NCBI RefSeq assembly: GCF_018446385.1
Contig: NC_056002.1
Coordinates: 9,186,894-9,250,893, forward strand
Reading direction: 5' to 3'
DNA length: 64,000 nt
Source of the DNA: Zingiber officinale
Lineage: Eukaryota; Streptophyta; Magnoliopsida; Zingiberales; Zingiberaceae
Part shown: piece by piece, positions 13,683 to 25,440 of the stretch
Position numbering within the stretch: the stretch's first letter is position 1
Layout of the letters: every line of letters starts with the position of its first letter
The notes under the pieces: generated by a model
What the model was told of the DNA's origin: nothing
Seen by the model: only the letters and a program-made list of their open reading frames with translations
Database searches by the model: none
Position numbers and translations under genes: made by a program

Positions 13683-14249
13683 GATTGAAAAACGGAGAAA
13701 CAGAAGGAATCACTGGAGAAATAAAGCGAAAGATTACTCGACAGAAGACGGCGCACCGGAAAACGCTAAAAAGGAGAGAAAGGAAGGCGACGGAACAAAA
13801 CCCGAAAGCTTACAGGGGAATGAAGCGCAAATGATCACCAGAACGCTGAACACAAACGATCGCCGGAGCACTGGACGTTGACAATCGCCGAAACACACGA
13901 ATACGAAAGCAACAGCGAGGAAGCAGGAGTCGGTGAGGCGGCTTTATAAAGATGGGCGCGGCTGATCAGTGCCATCCGATCTAGGGCGCAGGAATCGGAG
14001 CGCACATCCGACCGTTGAATTCGAACCACCAAACGTCACATCAACAGCTGGCACCTCGGAGTGCAGCAGCTGTGCCGGTGACACGTGGCGTCATCCCACG
14101 GGACAACATTTAATGGGCGCATGCTTGGCCTTAATGGAACTGGTTTGCACGCATCGCGAGGAGATTCGGACGACGTCAGCATTAACTGATCGGCCCACGC
14201 CCCTTCGAAAGCGGTGAAGAAAAGTATCCAAAATACTAAGTATAAAGAC

Positions 14250-15262
14250 ACAAAGCATCGACCGGGGAAGAAAGATCAGTCCTACGGAGACCGAGTGGGA
14301 TCTAACTCATCTATCAGCCGACCGACCAACCACTCGCCAAGCTATTCGTCTAGTTAGTCGGACTTTCAGCCTCTTTCGACTAGACTCGAAGGGAGGACAT
14401 GTGATCCGGTGGTAAGGGGGGCCCGCTCGGCAGGAGGTCAAAGTGGTCAACACCCGATAGCCGTTCGACCGGGGGTGGATTACCTTCCTGATCAGCAGGA
14501 GGAATAGTCGACCCGGCATTTCGACAGCTCGGTCTGACGCCGAGTTTCTGACGCTCACGAGGCAAAGCGGGAAGAAACGGAAGCCGAGCGACCATCCCGC
14601 TCGGCTAACAGTAGACACGGCATTAGGCCGAGCGGGCATCCGCCTGGAGGCCGTTAGCTGACGGCCTCCGCCCGACCCGGGAAAGGTACTAGCCGAGCAG
14701 TTCCTCCGCTCGACCCGGGAAAGGTGCTAGCCGAGCGGTTCCTACGCTCGGTCCGGAAAAGGACAAAGGGAACAGTTGGCGATATCTTCCTAAAAACTAG
14801 TGTCGCCGGCAAGAGGCATGGTTGGCGACACGATCAGATAGAGAATCGTACGAGGGAAAGTTTCATTGTCACGTCAGAGATATGCTCGTGCTATTAAAGT
14901 ATGGTGTCCTGCACGCTTTTCTGACACATCCATTCCAGGTATGTTTTGAGGAACGCGCACACCTCGGGTAGTGTGCGCGCGCCTATGGGGAGCCCTATAT
15001 AAGGACCCCTAGACGTCGATGGAGGTATGCTCACTATTCTATTGTAGCTACAGTTCTCATTTCTTCTTCGCTTTACTTCTTTCTGCCGAAGATTTGACTT
15101 GAACATCGGAGGGTCATCGCCGGGGAACCCCTCCGCGGCTCGATACTGTGTTTGCAGGTTTACGACGGCAACGGATCTACATCTTTGGAATCTTCGACCA
15201 GTCAACAGGAGCGTCACGTCTCCAACGTTCATCAACTCAGCACTCAGACAGGATCAACAAGA
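14250..15262 (+). repeat. Probable 3' LTR of the Tat-type element (borders approximate)
   Basis: The segment holds a TATATAAGG promoter box (about 14998), a following C/T-rich transcript-like start region, and short direct repeats of a roughly 44-bp GCCGAGCGG/CCGGGAAAGG unit at about 14675-14762, as in U3 regions. No partner LTR is in the window, so both ends are guesses. Confidence 0.4.
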
Positions 15263-17479
15263 ATGAACAATCTAACGACGAGTGAACAAGGGAGCAAAAT
15301 TGATTTTAAATGGCTGTCATCAGTTTCTTCATGCTGCAAAAGACAATCCCATGCTCCTGTTATACCATGCATAAAGTTTCTTCATGCTGCAACACAAGAA
15401 CCGTGCATAAAGTTTCCTGTTATACCATGCTCCTGCAATATGAAGCTTGCTTGAACTGAATCACTCCTCCAATATTTCAGTTATCTTTCGTAAGCATTGA
15501 AAAGCAAATTAAACAACAAACAATCCCATGTACATCATAACCATATGAATTTGAATTCGAAGAGGGCTGCCCATAGGTTGATACCAAACAAGGAGCAAGA
15601 TACATCACGAATGAACCAGCTAGGCTTACAAAACGATTACCATCTAGAGCACAAACATTACATCAAATCGTAAATATAGTTGATAGGAAGAATTCATGCC
15701 GGCATTTGCTATTTATTTCAAATTTTCTAAATACAGGTTGCATCATCACTTCAAAAGTAGTTTCAATTGCACGACGAACCTGGGTATGGAGTGCAGTCTG
15801 AAACGATTAACTAAAAAGCCTCAAGAGGAAATCAAGTAAACCTTAAGTCAAACGCATAGTTCTGGAAATGAATCTTAACCTCAAAGTTGAAATAAAAAAC
15901 AAATGATGCTTGTGCTTATTCTCTTCATTTAACATAGTCACTGCTTATTAGCTGCAGATTCTATATCGTCAGGTAAATAGGAATTAATGCATGGAATATG
16001 ACTGAAAAATTAACAATAGAAACTGCACATGGTCCACAAGAGTCCCAGATACATAGATGAGAAGTGGGACATTTTTTTGTTTTGGTTCAATCCTAATGGA
16101 GAACCAAATAAACTTTTTTGATTATCATGAGTAACCTAATTGGAATTATTTTGGTGAAATTGACTCTAAAAATAAACCTTGGAAGCTAAATCGAGGTTCC
16201 TAAATTTTTAGGGAGAAAAAGGTCATATTTCAGAACTCACCAAATCAAACTTTCAGTTTAACGAATAAACAAACAAGCAATACGTTGAACGACTCATCAT
16301 GACATAGATTGACAAGTGATTAATAGAAGAGAGGAATCAATTTCGAAATGAAAACTTCCAAAGGAATAACCAAAAGGAACAAGATATTTGAATGACTGAT
16401 CATGTTGCATATTAATGGATAACAAATAAAACGAGCATGAATAACACAAATTAAAAGAGAGAAATAATACAAACTTCTTTGCTACAACCATATCAACACC
16501 AATGCTTCAAGTAGCAAGATAAGTTCAGAAGCTCAACAGTTCAGTGCAACAAGTAAACATCTTATTCACAGGAATGCATGCTGTTAACCTCAAGATTGAT
16601 AACAGAAATAGAAGATAAAACAAATTCTCAACTCTCAAGTAATCAAACACAATCACAAATTGAAATGATTCATCCGGTAACTCATCAGAGATCACCATAC
16701 TACAACAGGTATTATTCAACCATAGTAGGAATTGGAAGCAATAGAATGATGATATCATATATCATAAGATTGGTAGCATAACTCCTAGAGGAGCTGAGAG
16801 TTAGATCAAAATCCATGCGGTGGTCATAAGCATCTCATACATAAAGTTTCAGCGGATATAATTTAATAGCATGAAAACCCAGGCAGCTTTCACTAAGGAC
16901 TGATGGCAAAGAAAAGCTTGAAAGAGATCCAGGATGTAATGAGTTTCGTTTAGCTCCATTTTCATGCCCTTGCCTCTGCATTACCACCATGCAGGGAGCT
17001 AAGACCTTAGCCCATTCACATTTATTATTAGAAATCAAAAGCCACCTCCACAATCCTATCCAGTAGCCATCATCTAATAGAGAAGTAACACAGGACATGT
17101 AATGATGAGGTTGATAAATTTCTAGAGAACTTTGAAGAAAATACATGAATAAATTAGTTTTCAAAAATCCACCAATCAAACATTCCTCAATTTCCTTTCT
17201 ACAATAACTGGTATAATATTATATATCAATGAGGTAAGTAGAGTCGAACCTCCAGTGCTACTAAATTTTCCTGACCTCCCTCGACTAATAAATAGCGATG
17301 GAACCAGGAAAACTTGTAGAAATACAATCAGCTTCACTAACATTATATCACATCACAATAAAACTCCACTGCTTGCAGTTCATCCCGGAGGCATCATCCA
17401 ACAGTTTTAGATACTCATCAATTTTCTCAACAAGACCCTGTAGCATATGCAAGCAATCAGAAGTACCATCAACGAAAAC
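15263..17479. other. Non-coding stretch downstream of the GT17 gene
   Basis: AT-rich sequence without a recognisable gene. Short local repeats of CATAAAGTTTC and TGTTATACCATG words occur at about 15320-15440. The right part presumably includes the 3' UTR of the minus-strand GT17 gene. Reading frames here, such as 16835-17179 on the minus strand, resemble no family I know. Confidence 0.5.
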
Positions 17480-18944
17480 TCACTCACTTTCTCGCCTGCA
17501 ATTGCCAGGCAAGAGGTACCGATACTGGTCAACATGCTGAAGTAGATAAGAAGGAAGACCGACAGCAGAATATGAACTACGTATTGAACCCAACTTAGCA
17601 ATAATTTGTTGAAATGTGTATTCCTCTGGAAGCATGTCAAACAGGTCTGCTCCTCGACATATCACATCTTGAATTCTGCTAGGATTCAAGTAGTAGGCAA
17701 ATCTCACACGGTCGACATGGCTATATGCCTTCATCTTAAATATGAATTGACTTATATGACGGAAACAGAAGCTACAATGCCAACCGGAATCAGCAAACAG
17801 ATCATCAGTCTGACGGAAATGGGCATATCTGGTCTTCCCTAACCGGTACCTGTGAATGGAAGCCCTCCAACTCTTGTCATCAAGGTAAAACTCAAACGAG
17901 TAGAGATAATTACGGAGTTGCAGATGAAGTTTCTCAGGAATCTCATCACACCACCTCAGGAGGTCAATTGTATGGCCGCTTGGGATCTCATCAACATCAG
18001 ACATGATCAACAAGTCATCATCCTCGATACCTGCTATCCTTAGAAGCTGATCCAGGGCCACTCGCTGGTACGACTCCTCAACAAAGGGATTCTCTCCCTT
18101 CACGAACCTTCCCCCAATATTACCATAGGTTAGCCGTGACTCAGCAAACTTAAATCGTTGCCGATTGTTGTCAAAAGAGAGGGGCTTTATCAGACCAGTG
18201 AAAGTAGAATTGGATTCAAGGAGGACAAACTCTGAGACGTACGGACTGAGCTCTTGCCACCGGATCTCGAGCATATCGAGTTCGTTGCTGAACAAGACAG
18301 CATCATAAACACGGCGAGGGGTGTCCCGAACGCCCCACCCATGAATCTGGCAGAGGCGCTCCATTGAGACGTTGTGATGATAGTAGTGGGGGATGGTGCG
18401 GAAGGGTTTGGGAGGGGACTCCCAGATGGGTCGGAGGAAGTAGGTGATCTTTTGCCCATGCAAGTAGATGATAACAACAAGGATAGGAACTCCGATGAGG
18501 AGGAGAAGCAATGCCTTGAAATCGAATCCTCGGAGAGCGCAACGGAGTCGCGACATGCTCAGACCTGCCTTCGACATCTGCGTGAGAGAAAATAAAGCGA
18601 TGAAAAAGGGAAGCAGACTCGTACGAGATAATTCGCAGAAAGGCTGAACTTTGCGGTCCAATCTCTAAAGTTGAGACCTTTCCTTTTTCAAAATCAGCAA
18701 TAATTTGAAACAAAGCAAACCAACAAGGCCAACATTATCTAGGTCACGGATGAAGAACCTGAAGAACAAACTAAAATCACGCAGAAAAAAAAAACGAAAT
18801 AACCGATTCCAAACCCTAAAAAAGGTCGAAGAAATAAGGATTACATCTGGAAAAAAAGGGAAGCGAATCAAGAATCACCTCGCCGCAGACATCCTCGCAG
18901 ATATCGTCCGTCTTCTTGGAACAATAGAAACCAGATTCCGGCAT
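17480..18944 (-). CDS. GT17 glycosyltransferase, beta-1,4-mannosyl-glycoprotein 4-beta-N-acetylglucosaminyltransferase-like
   Basis: Two-exon model of 387 residues. Exon 1 is 18879-18944 (22 codons, starting MPESGFYCSKKTDDICEDVC); the intron is 18578-18878 (GTGATT donor, CACGCAG acceptor, phase 0); exon 2 is 17480-18577. The protein is a type II membrane protein: a Cys-containing cytosolic start, one transmembrane anchor at about 43-62, then the lumenal GT17 domain. Family features include the FSNELDMLEIRW segment, the LLIMSDVDEIPSGH block with the DxD-like DVD at 216-218, and the DSGWHCSFCFR and KAYSH segments. Members are thought to transfer GlcNAc from UDP-GlcNAc to the core mannose of N-glycans in the Golgi; most plant members have no proven activity. 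Length and both ends fit plant homologues (about 390 aa). An upstream in-frame ATG at 18661 lies in the intron and is not used in this model. No defect is seen. Confidence 0.9.
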
Positions 18945-19340
18945 GATGGAAAGAAATGAAAAAAAAAAAATCCCCCTCAAAAGGCACACTTTTTTCTGCC
19001 CCCAAAAGTCACGAAGCTCCACGGATCTTTCCGGCGATTCCTCCAGGCGCGGATCAGATCATAGCCGGTCGCCGTCTCGCGCGCGGCGATGGCCGGCCGC
19101 ACTCCCCTCCGGCCCTCAAAGAATGTCCTCTCAATCTTCCTCGCCTTCTCCACGAATGGCGTGGTTTAATCGCAGCGCGAGCGCCTACAAAATAGCCGCG
19201 GCAGGAGGAATCGGAGAAGCGAGCAACGGAGAACCAGATTGGGAAATTTATTTTAACGGTGTTTCTCCACCCTCCCTCGTCTTCTTTTCTCGGCGTTCGT
19301 AGTTTTGCTTGGCTGTTGTGCTCTGGCTTCGTTGATGTGA
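18945..19340 (-). promoter_or_regulatory. 5' UTR/promoter region of the GT17 gene
   Basis: The stretch directly upstream of exon 1 turns GC-rich at about 19015-19200 (CGCGCGCGGCGATGGCCGG-type sequence) between AT-rich flanks, as in CpG-rich plant promoters. No convincing TATA box can be fixed, so the transcription start is unknown. Reading frames on the + strand here are not gene-like. Confidence 0.4.
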
Positions 19341-19687
19341 TGACAGATAATCATGCCTATTTTCGCCATCCCCCCTTGATATTTATAAATATTACATAAA
19401 TCAACGCATCTTCCTCTTCCGCTACCAAACTAAAACCTTCCAATTAATCATTTTGAAATACAAAAAAGAAATATATGGTTCTCAATTTTAAGATGTAGAA
19501 AATAGATAAATCATTAAAATCACGATTATCGAACGGTTTCTGTTCGATACTCACTTGACTTTAACTGCCATCGTCAACGGTTGAGGGACAATTCAAATGA
19601 GATTGACTCAGAAATTTTCAATTTGTCACTGAAAGTTTGCTAATATCCCTGTTTCACCCCTTGTGTTAAGTATCTTATTCTTTAGTC

Positions 19688-20708
19688 TAGGGCGTGAGAC
19701 GAACTGAGCCGAGTTCGAGTTGACTTAGAGGTTGTTTGGCTAAACTTATTAAAAATAATGTATAAGTGTTCGTACAGCTTATAAGTTGTCTTAGGAGCTT
19801 ATAAGTTGTTAGGTCTTATTTTAAAAATAAATTGTTAAAGTATTTGGGTGAACTTATTACAATCAACTTAAAGATATTGATGTGTTTGGTATTATAAGAT
19901 CTTTTTATTAATAAAATTATCAAAAAAGGTATAATACTATTAATAGAAGGTTTTGAGATTTTTATTAATAGAGGGTTTTGGACGAATTCCTACATCAGGG
20001 GAGAGAAAATTAGAAAAAGGCGTTGACAGAGAAGATGACACAAAGTTGGAAGAAAAGTCGACGGAGATAAAAAGATATTAGGCTTATAAAAATTTATGGA
20101 GGATAAGATGGGGATTTATGAAATTATATAAGGATATTTTAAAGAAACAAATTATTAAAATAAGATTTTTTTTTTAAAATAGAGTCTTCCATACTTTTTT
20201 AAAAACAGCTTATAAGTTTCAAAACAACTTATTTTGACAGCCTATAAACTGTTTGAAAAAATTTACCAAACAAATTTGAAAAGCTTATAAGTTCCAAAAC
20301 AACTTATAAGCTATTTTAGATATCTTATAAACTCAGCCAAACTTCCTCTTAGACTAAAACTCTACTCAATTCGATTTATACTACTTCGACTCGAGCTTGA
20401 ATTCACTCGAGCTCAAGCTCGAGTCTATAGAGTTGAGCTCAAGCTCGAGCTCGAGCTTGAACTCTCAATATTTAATTATGAGTTCAAATTTTATATTATT
20501 TTTATTTTTTTTAATAAATAAATTAATATATTATATATTATAAAAATATATATTATTATTGGCTCGGATGGCTTGACCAATGACCGAGTCAATAATAATT
20601 AAGTTCAAACTCGACTCAATTTCTAATTAATCAATTAAAGTTGACTCAAGCTCAATCATATTCAAGATGGAGTTAAATTTTGAGTCACCCGCGCGTAGCT
20701 GACCCCTA
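19688..20708. mobile_element. hAT-type MITE, interrupted by a nested MITE
   Basis: The ends TAGGGCGTGAG (left) and TAGGGGTCAGC (right, read on the minus strand) form imperfect terminal inverted repeats. They are flanked by a perfect 8-bp target-site duplication CTTTAGTC at 19680-19687 and 20709-20716, the hAT signature. The interior is rich in GAGCTCGAGCTC-type words (20390-20460) and AT-rich sequence. After removing the nested element and its 3-bp duplication about 397 bp remain, with no coding capacity. Confidence 0.8.
19728..20348. mobile_element. Tourist-like (PIF/Harbinger) MITE nested in the hAT MITE
   Basis: Imperfect terminal inverted repeats GAGGTTGTTTGGCTAAAC and GAGGAAGTTTGGCTGAGT (the latter on the minus strand) are flanked by a TTA duplication at 19725-19727 and 20349-20351. 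The GTTTGGC end and TTA target are typical of PIF/Harbinger MITEs. It is 621 bp, AT-rich with repeated CTTATAAG words, and non-coding. Confidence 0.8.
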
Positions 20709-20716
20709 CTTTAGTC

Positions 20717-23700
20717 TTAATCTATGCACGATTCTGCCATTGTTTGTTCGCGAGTGAAAATTCTCACTTTACCTCCTATAATTTACAAGCCTTTTGAAAT
20801 CACTCCTACAATTTTACAATCAATATAAACCCTTAATTATTTTTTATTCTAATTCGTCCATCAAGTAAAAAATTAATCAGATGTCCAACCGTTCAATATT
20901 TTTTTATATAATTCAGGTGTCTAAATTTTATCATCTTTTCCTATAAATAATTTAAAGTCAATTTATAAAATATTCATCTTTATTAAAATTAAAATTATGA
21001 TCTTCTTATTTAAGTTAAAGATTTAAAAAAAAATCCTTGTTTATTTCCAAAGAAAATTCAGGAAGAAACGAATTACAAGATAGACATGACGATGACAATC
21101 ATCTATTTCTAAAGAGCGTTGCAATCAAATTAAGGTTGTCCTCGTCAAAGAAGTAAACGGAGAAATTTATAGCAATTCATATCAACCACAAAAAGTAAAC
21201 GGGCAAACTTTTTCCAACTCCCCATCACACCACACGCTGCCACTCAAACAGAAGTCGATTCCAACTTTTTTTATTTTTATTATTAATTTAGATATCTAAC
21301 ATTTTAAAATCAACTGATCTTGAAGTTGATTCCGTCCGTCTAAAAAATTGTTCCATCGAGCGTTCAGATAAATCGGAAAATATCGCCAACATAAAGTACA
21401 AAGACTTTCTCTAAATGATAGAAATTTTTAAAATTTTCACTGAAGATAAATCGAAAAATATTTCTTGTAGCTCATCCAAGTAGATGAAAAATTTTATAGT
21501 TAGAATTTGAATCATGGCAGACGGGATCCTCCGTCCCAGAATCCCCATGTCCTCGTGTCCCACTCACCATAGCCCGCCCACCGCTGGCAGCATCCGGCCG
21601 CAGGTTCGACCCAAATTATACCCTTGAGAAAGATAGTCCTAAGGGGATTGCGGTTGGCACGATCACGATCGAAATCCACAAGTAAAGGAGTAGAAGCTGG
21701 AGTGGACAACAAAGGAAAGCCAAGGTCCGCCAGTAGCTAGATTATGTATGCAATTGCATCAGCCGTGATCCTCTTGGATTCACCTTCCCCAGGGAATAGC
21801 TTAGATCGGATCGACAGTCGAAGGCCGCTGGCGGTGGCCGCCCCCCTCCCCAAGTATAGTTTGAATCGGGACGGCTCAAGAAAACAAAAAAAAAAAAGAA
21901 AATAAATTGAATATTTAAGATAGAACTGAGATAGAGGTAAAGTAATTGGATTGGTTCCAATTTAAATGAATGTGACTTGATCATATATTTAGGGTTTGAA
22001 TTATGTGACATTATCGTGGATGAAGAACGTGCGCAGATGGAAATGCATTCACAGCTCACTAACTCAGTGAGTGCCCCACAAACGAGGTCAACGTCATCTC
22101 AACTTGTCCTTTTCAACTTTACAATAAGAAAAATTAATTTGTAAAATGATTTACTAATCAAGTTGTTATATAAATTGATTTGCGTTAAAATGTCTCTCGC
22201 ACTTCACGAATTAAGATAAATGATCCACTATAAATTAATCATATAATTTACAAGAGACGTTTAGAAGGAATATAATCATCTTTATTACTACAATGTTTTA
22301 CAAATCAAATTGAAATATAATTTAATATGGTCATTTTAAAATTCAATTATATCTTAATTTTACGATCGGCTAATAGTTTATACCCTTCTTATATTATATT
22401 TCATTATAAAAATACTTTTATTTTTGTGTTATTGCTATAATATCTCGAATAAAGATATTTTTGTGATAAAAAAAATAATATTTTTCTAATATATTTTAAA
22501 ATGAAATGTCATTTTAATTATAATAAAAATAAAGGATGCCTTTTAAAAAAAAATCTTTCAAAACCTTATTACTAACTTCCATAAAGGGAAATTTACAAAT
22601 GAAAATTTATATTCATTAAAATGGCCCTAGGGTTTCAATATACTATCAAAAACGCCCTTAAAATTTCCAGACCTGTTTATTTTACCTTCTAATTAATTAA
22701 GAAGGCAGTTTGCTCCACTTGTGATAGATACATGCCATTAATTCATCAGTCCATTAAGCTGAATAATAATGGCAACAATTGAAATGTCAGTCGCTGAGTT
22801 CAAATACTTTTTGATAATTATAATTTAGGTTACACAAGTTGATTTAAAAAAATCAATTTGTAAATCATTCTATGCAATTAGATCCACATATATACTATTT
22901 GACTTTTAGCTTGAAAACTGTTTGAGGTTCAATTAGAATTTAGTCAACTGCCCAATTTGGATTTATATTGCTTAGTCACTAAATCAATTTGTAAATCATT
23001 CTATGCAATTAGATCCACATATATACAATTTGACTTTTAGCAAACTGTTTGAGGTTCGATTAGAATTTAGTCAAACTGCCTAATTTGGATTTATATCGAT
23101 TAGTCACTAAATCATATTTATATTAAGGGTGAATTGTTTAATTTCTTTGGAGGATTTTTGAAATTAAATGCCAAAATGAGAAGGAAAAGAAAACTAATAG
23201 AGAGAGGCGTGATTGGGGAAGAAGAATAAATATTGGGATGCATTTTGGTAAATATCAATATAAAGTGGGTGATTATTTTAATATGTTTAAAATGTAAATA
23301 TCTTAGTGTTTCATGGATGGCTTTTGTTTTCTACCTGCCAAATGTTTTTATTTAGTTAGTTATTTATGGACAGCTTTCTCCTTTTAATTTGTTCTATTTT
23401 TTCGTGAAAGGGGGGATCATTTATTTGAGAAGACGACAATTAGAATTGTCAAAAGGATATTTTTTTCAGTAGTCATCAAAATGACTCCTCATTATTTTTA
23501 TTTTATTATTTAAATTACTCCTCCGGGTAACAACTACGAATATGATGATAAAAGACGAATACGTTCGCCCCCAATGTCCCCGTCAACTTATTCCAAGGTC
23601 AACACGAAGGAGATAAACAACTATGAATATATTATCACGTACTATAATAATTATTAATTATAATTGTTACAATTAATAATTATTACAATATTATAATAGC

Positions 23701-24879
23701 AACATGTACCTAAGTGAGATCATGTTCAACTCAAATCAATAATAGTCAACATCATATTGAAATAATTATATATCATAGTTGTTTAAATGTATAACAGCTG
23801 CAATTCAAAATTAAGATCTTATTCAACTTAATTCAATATCGATCAATAATATGCTATACTAACTATAATTCATAGTTACTATAATCCGTGCGCAAGTGTT
23901 AGTCAATAATATATTATAATCAAACCTATTGTAATGTTATAATAACTTCAAATCGTAATGCAAGGTGATTTAGTTTCCATGGATTTGGATTGACCGATCA
24001 AGGAGGCGGTAATTCAAATATAAAAAAGTGAAATGGGACGTTCCCTTTATGATTAATGAAAAGGAGAACCTCGATTTCAATAAAAGAGGAGCGCTTTTTA
24101 ATTTTTTTTTCTCTATATCCTTTATGACACCCAAGTTAGACTCGTGCATAGCGAGCAAGAGATCAGTGTCCTTTCAAAATGCTAGATCAAAATCGAAATA
24201 GTTCATAGCCGACAACATGAAGTGTATGCAGAATCCATTAGGATGCTCCGAGAAATGTTGACATTAGTCGAGCATTGATCCATCGAAAAAGTATCAAATG
24301 TGATTCATGAGCCTTGAAACTGTTACTCTCATCCCAAACCAATCAAGAAGGAAGAAGGATAGGCCCATGCCTCACTGTAACTGAAAGCCTCAGGCACATG
24401 ATGGTTGGAAGCCAACTGGTCCAAGCTGGTGTGGTTTGTTCCTCCACCAACCACACTGCCCCTCTTAATTCTCAAATTCATCTTACTTCTCACTCACTTC
24501 CACTGGAGTCGAAGGAACGGCCATTGCCCCTCTCATCTGGTTCTTATCCACCTTCACCAGTCCATTCCTTGTGCCACGCTCGAACCATTTCTGAGTTTTT
24601 CAATCTCAACTCTGCTTGACACCACACTGGTTTGGCAATTTAACCCTTAAAAATGATGATGAGGCTTTGATCATCTGAGAGTTATCCAACCACTGCAGCC
24701 AATTCTCAGTCTGGTCCAGGTCACATCAACCAGCCACCTAAACCCAGATATAGCCTTTGCAGGTCGCTTAATTAAATGCTTATGGTTTCTGTCCTTTGTT
24801 TGTTTTACCTGGTGGAAGTTGTCTCATCTGGTGAAGGTGACACTTCAAACCTTAAACGATAAGGGATGTCTTTGAGTTT
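20717..24879. other. AT-rich intergenic stretch, no gene seen
   Basis: No reading frame here resembles a known protein. The only structure I could place is the 131-bp tandem repeat at 22851-23112, plus AT-rich simple sequence around 23580-23960. Confidence 0.5.
22851..23112. repeat. Tandem duplication of a 131-bp AT-rich unit
   Basis: AATCAATTTGTAAATCATTC starts at 22851 and again at 22982, and similarity continues through the CAATTAGATCCACATATATA and TTTGAGGTTC words to the CACTAAATCA end of each unit. The units differ by a few bases and one short indel. Confidence 0.85.
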
Positions 24880-25440
24880 ACTTTACAACTCATTTGACTT
24901 GACTTCTAGTTGCCAACGTATAAAATAAGAACTTTGGAAGCTTAGAATATTGGATATCGGAACTCAGTCTTGATATCTTTTTACACTTGATGGGAAAGAG
25001 AGACTAATTCTTAGTTGACTTCATACCAGGGCTTTTTGTCAAAATTGGATCAAACATTAATGTGTCATCAGCATATTCGATCGTTATGGGAGACGAATGC
25101 GTAGGTAAGTTATCCAAGTGAAGCCAACTGTTGGATCATGGAGTATCAAAATCAAATTTGACCAGTTCACCTTGTCAAAAGCCTTTTCGAAGTCAACTTT
25201 GATGATGTGTGCACAATTAGGAAATGACAAACAATTAGAAAGCGTCAGTTTTGATGATATTCTGACAGCTTTGAATGAAGTCAGAGTCAAAACCATCTCC
25301 AACCCTGAAGATTTTAGTTTGCCAAGACTTTTCATAGCAGATTAAATTTCTGCTTTTGTGGAAGGTGCCGGCAAATGCTACAGGCCCAGTGTTTATGATA
25401 GAATTGCCCCTTCGCGAAGCTTGATTACGAAATTGCATTC
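24880..25440 (-). mobile_element. L1-type LINE fragment (reverse transcriptase)
   Basis: Minus-strand translation shows RT motifs in the right order. A degraded DGFDSDFIQSC-type segment at 25270-25340 matches the DGFNSDFF motif. KVDFEKAFDKVNW at about 25145-25195 carries the first catalytic Asp. YADDTLMF at about 25056-25075 is the catalytic YxDD box. The motifs lie in more than one frame and the finger region is shortened, so this is a dead 5'- and 3'-truncated copy. No poly-A tail or target-site duplication was found. Confidence 0.75.

Larger units (their letters stand above)
11278..15262 (+). mobile_element. 3' part of a Ty3/gypsy element, probably Tat lineage
   Basis: The stretch is GC-rich with repeated CCGAGCGG-type words, quite unlike the flanks. 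Its minus strand carries a gag-like reading region with the putative gypsy-type transposon domain. Downstream on the + strand is an LTR-like segment with a TATATAAGG box at about 14998. Tat elements are known to carry an antisense reading frame between pol and the 3' LTR, which fits this arrangement. The left end is hidden by the copia element, which probably inserted into it, and the right border (about 15262) is only an estimate because no second LTR is visible. It is broken. Confidence 0.6.

Noticed and set aside
16835-17179. 114-codon minus-strand frame downstream of GT17
   Set aside because: No recognisable motif; AT-rich sequence next to the GT17 3' end, most likely UTR or spacer.
24314-24650. 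101-codon + strand frame with Ser/Pro-rich translation
   Set aside because: No family resemblance; lies next to the LINE fragment and may be degraded repeat.
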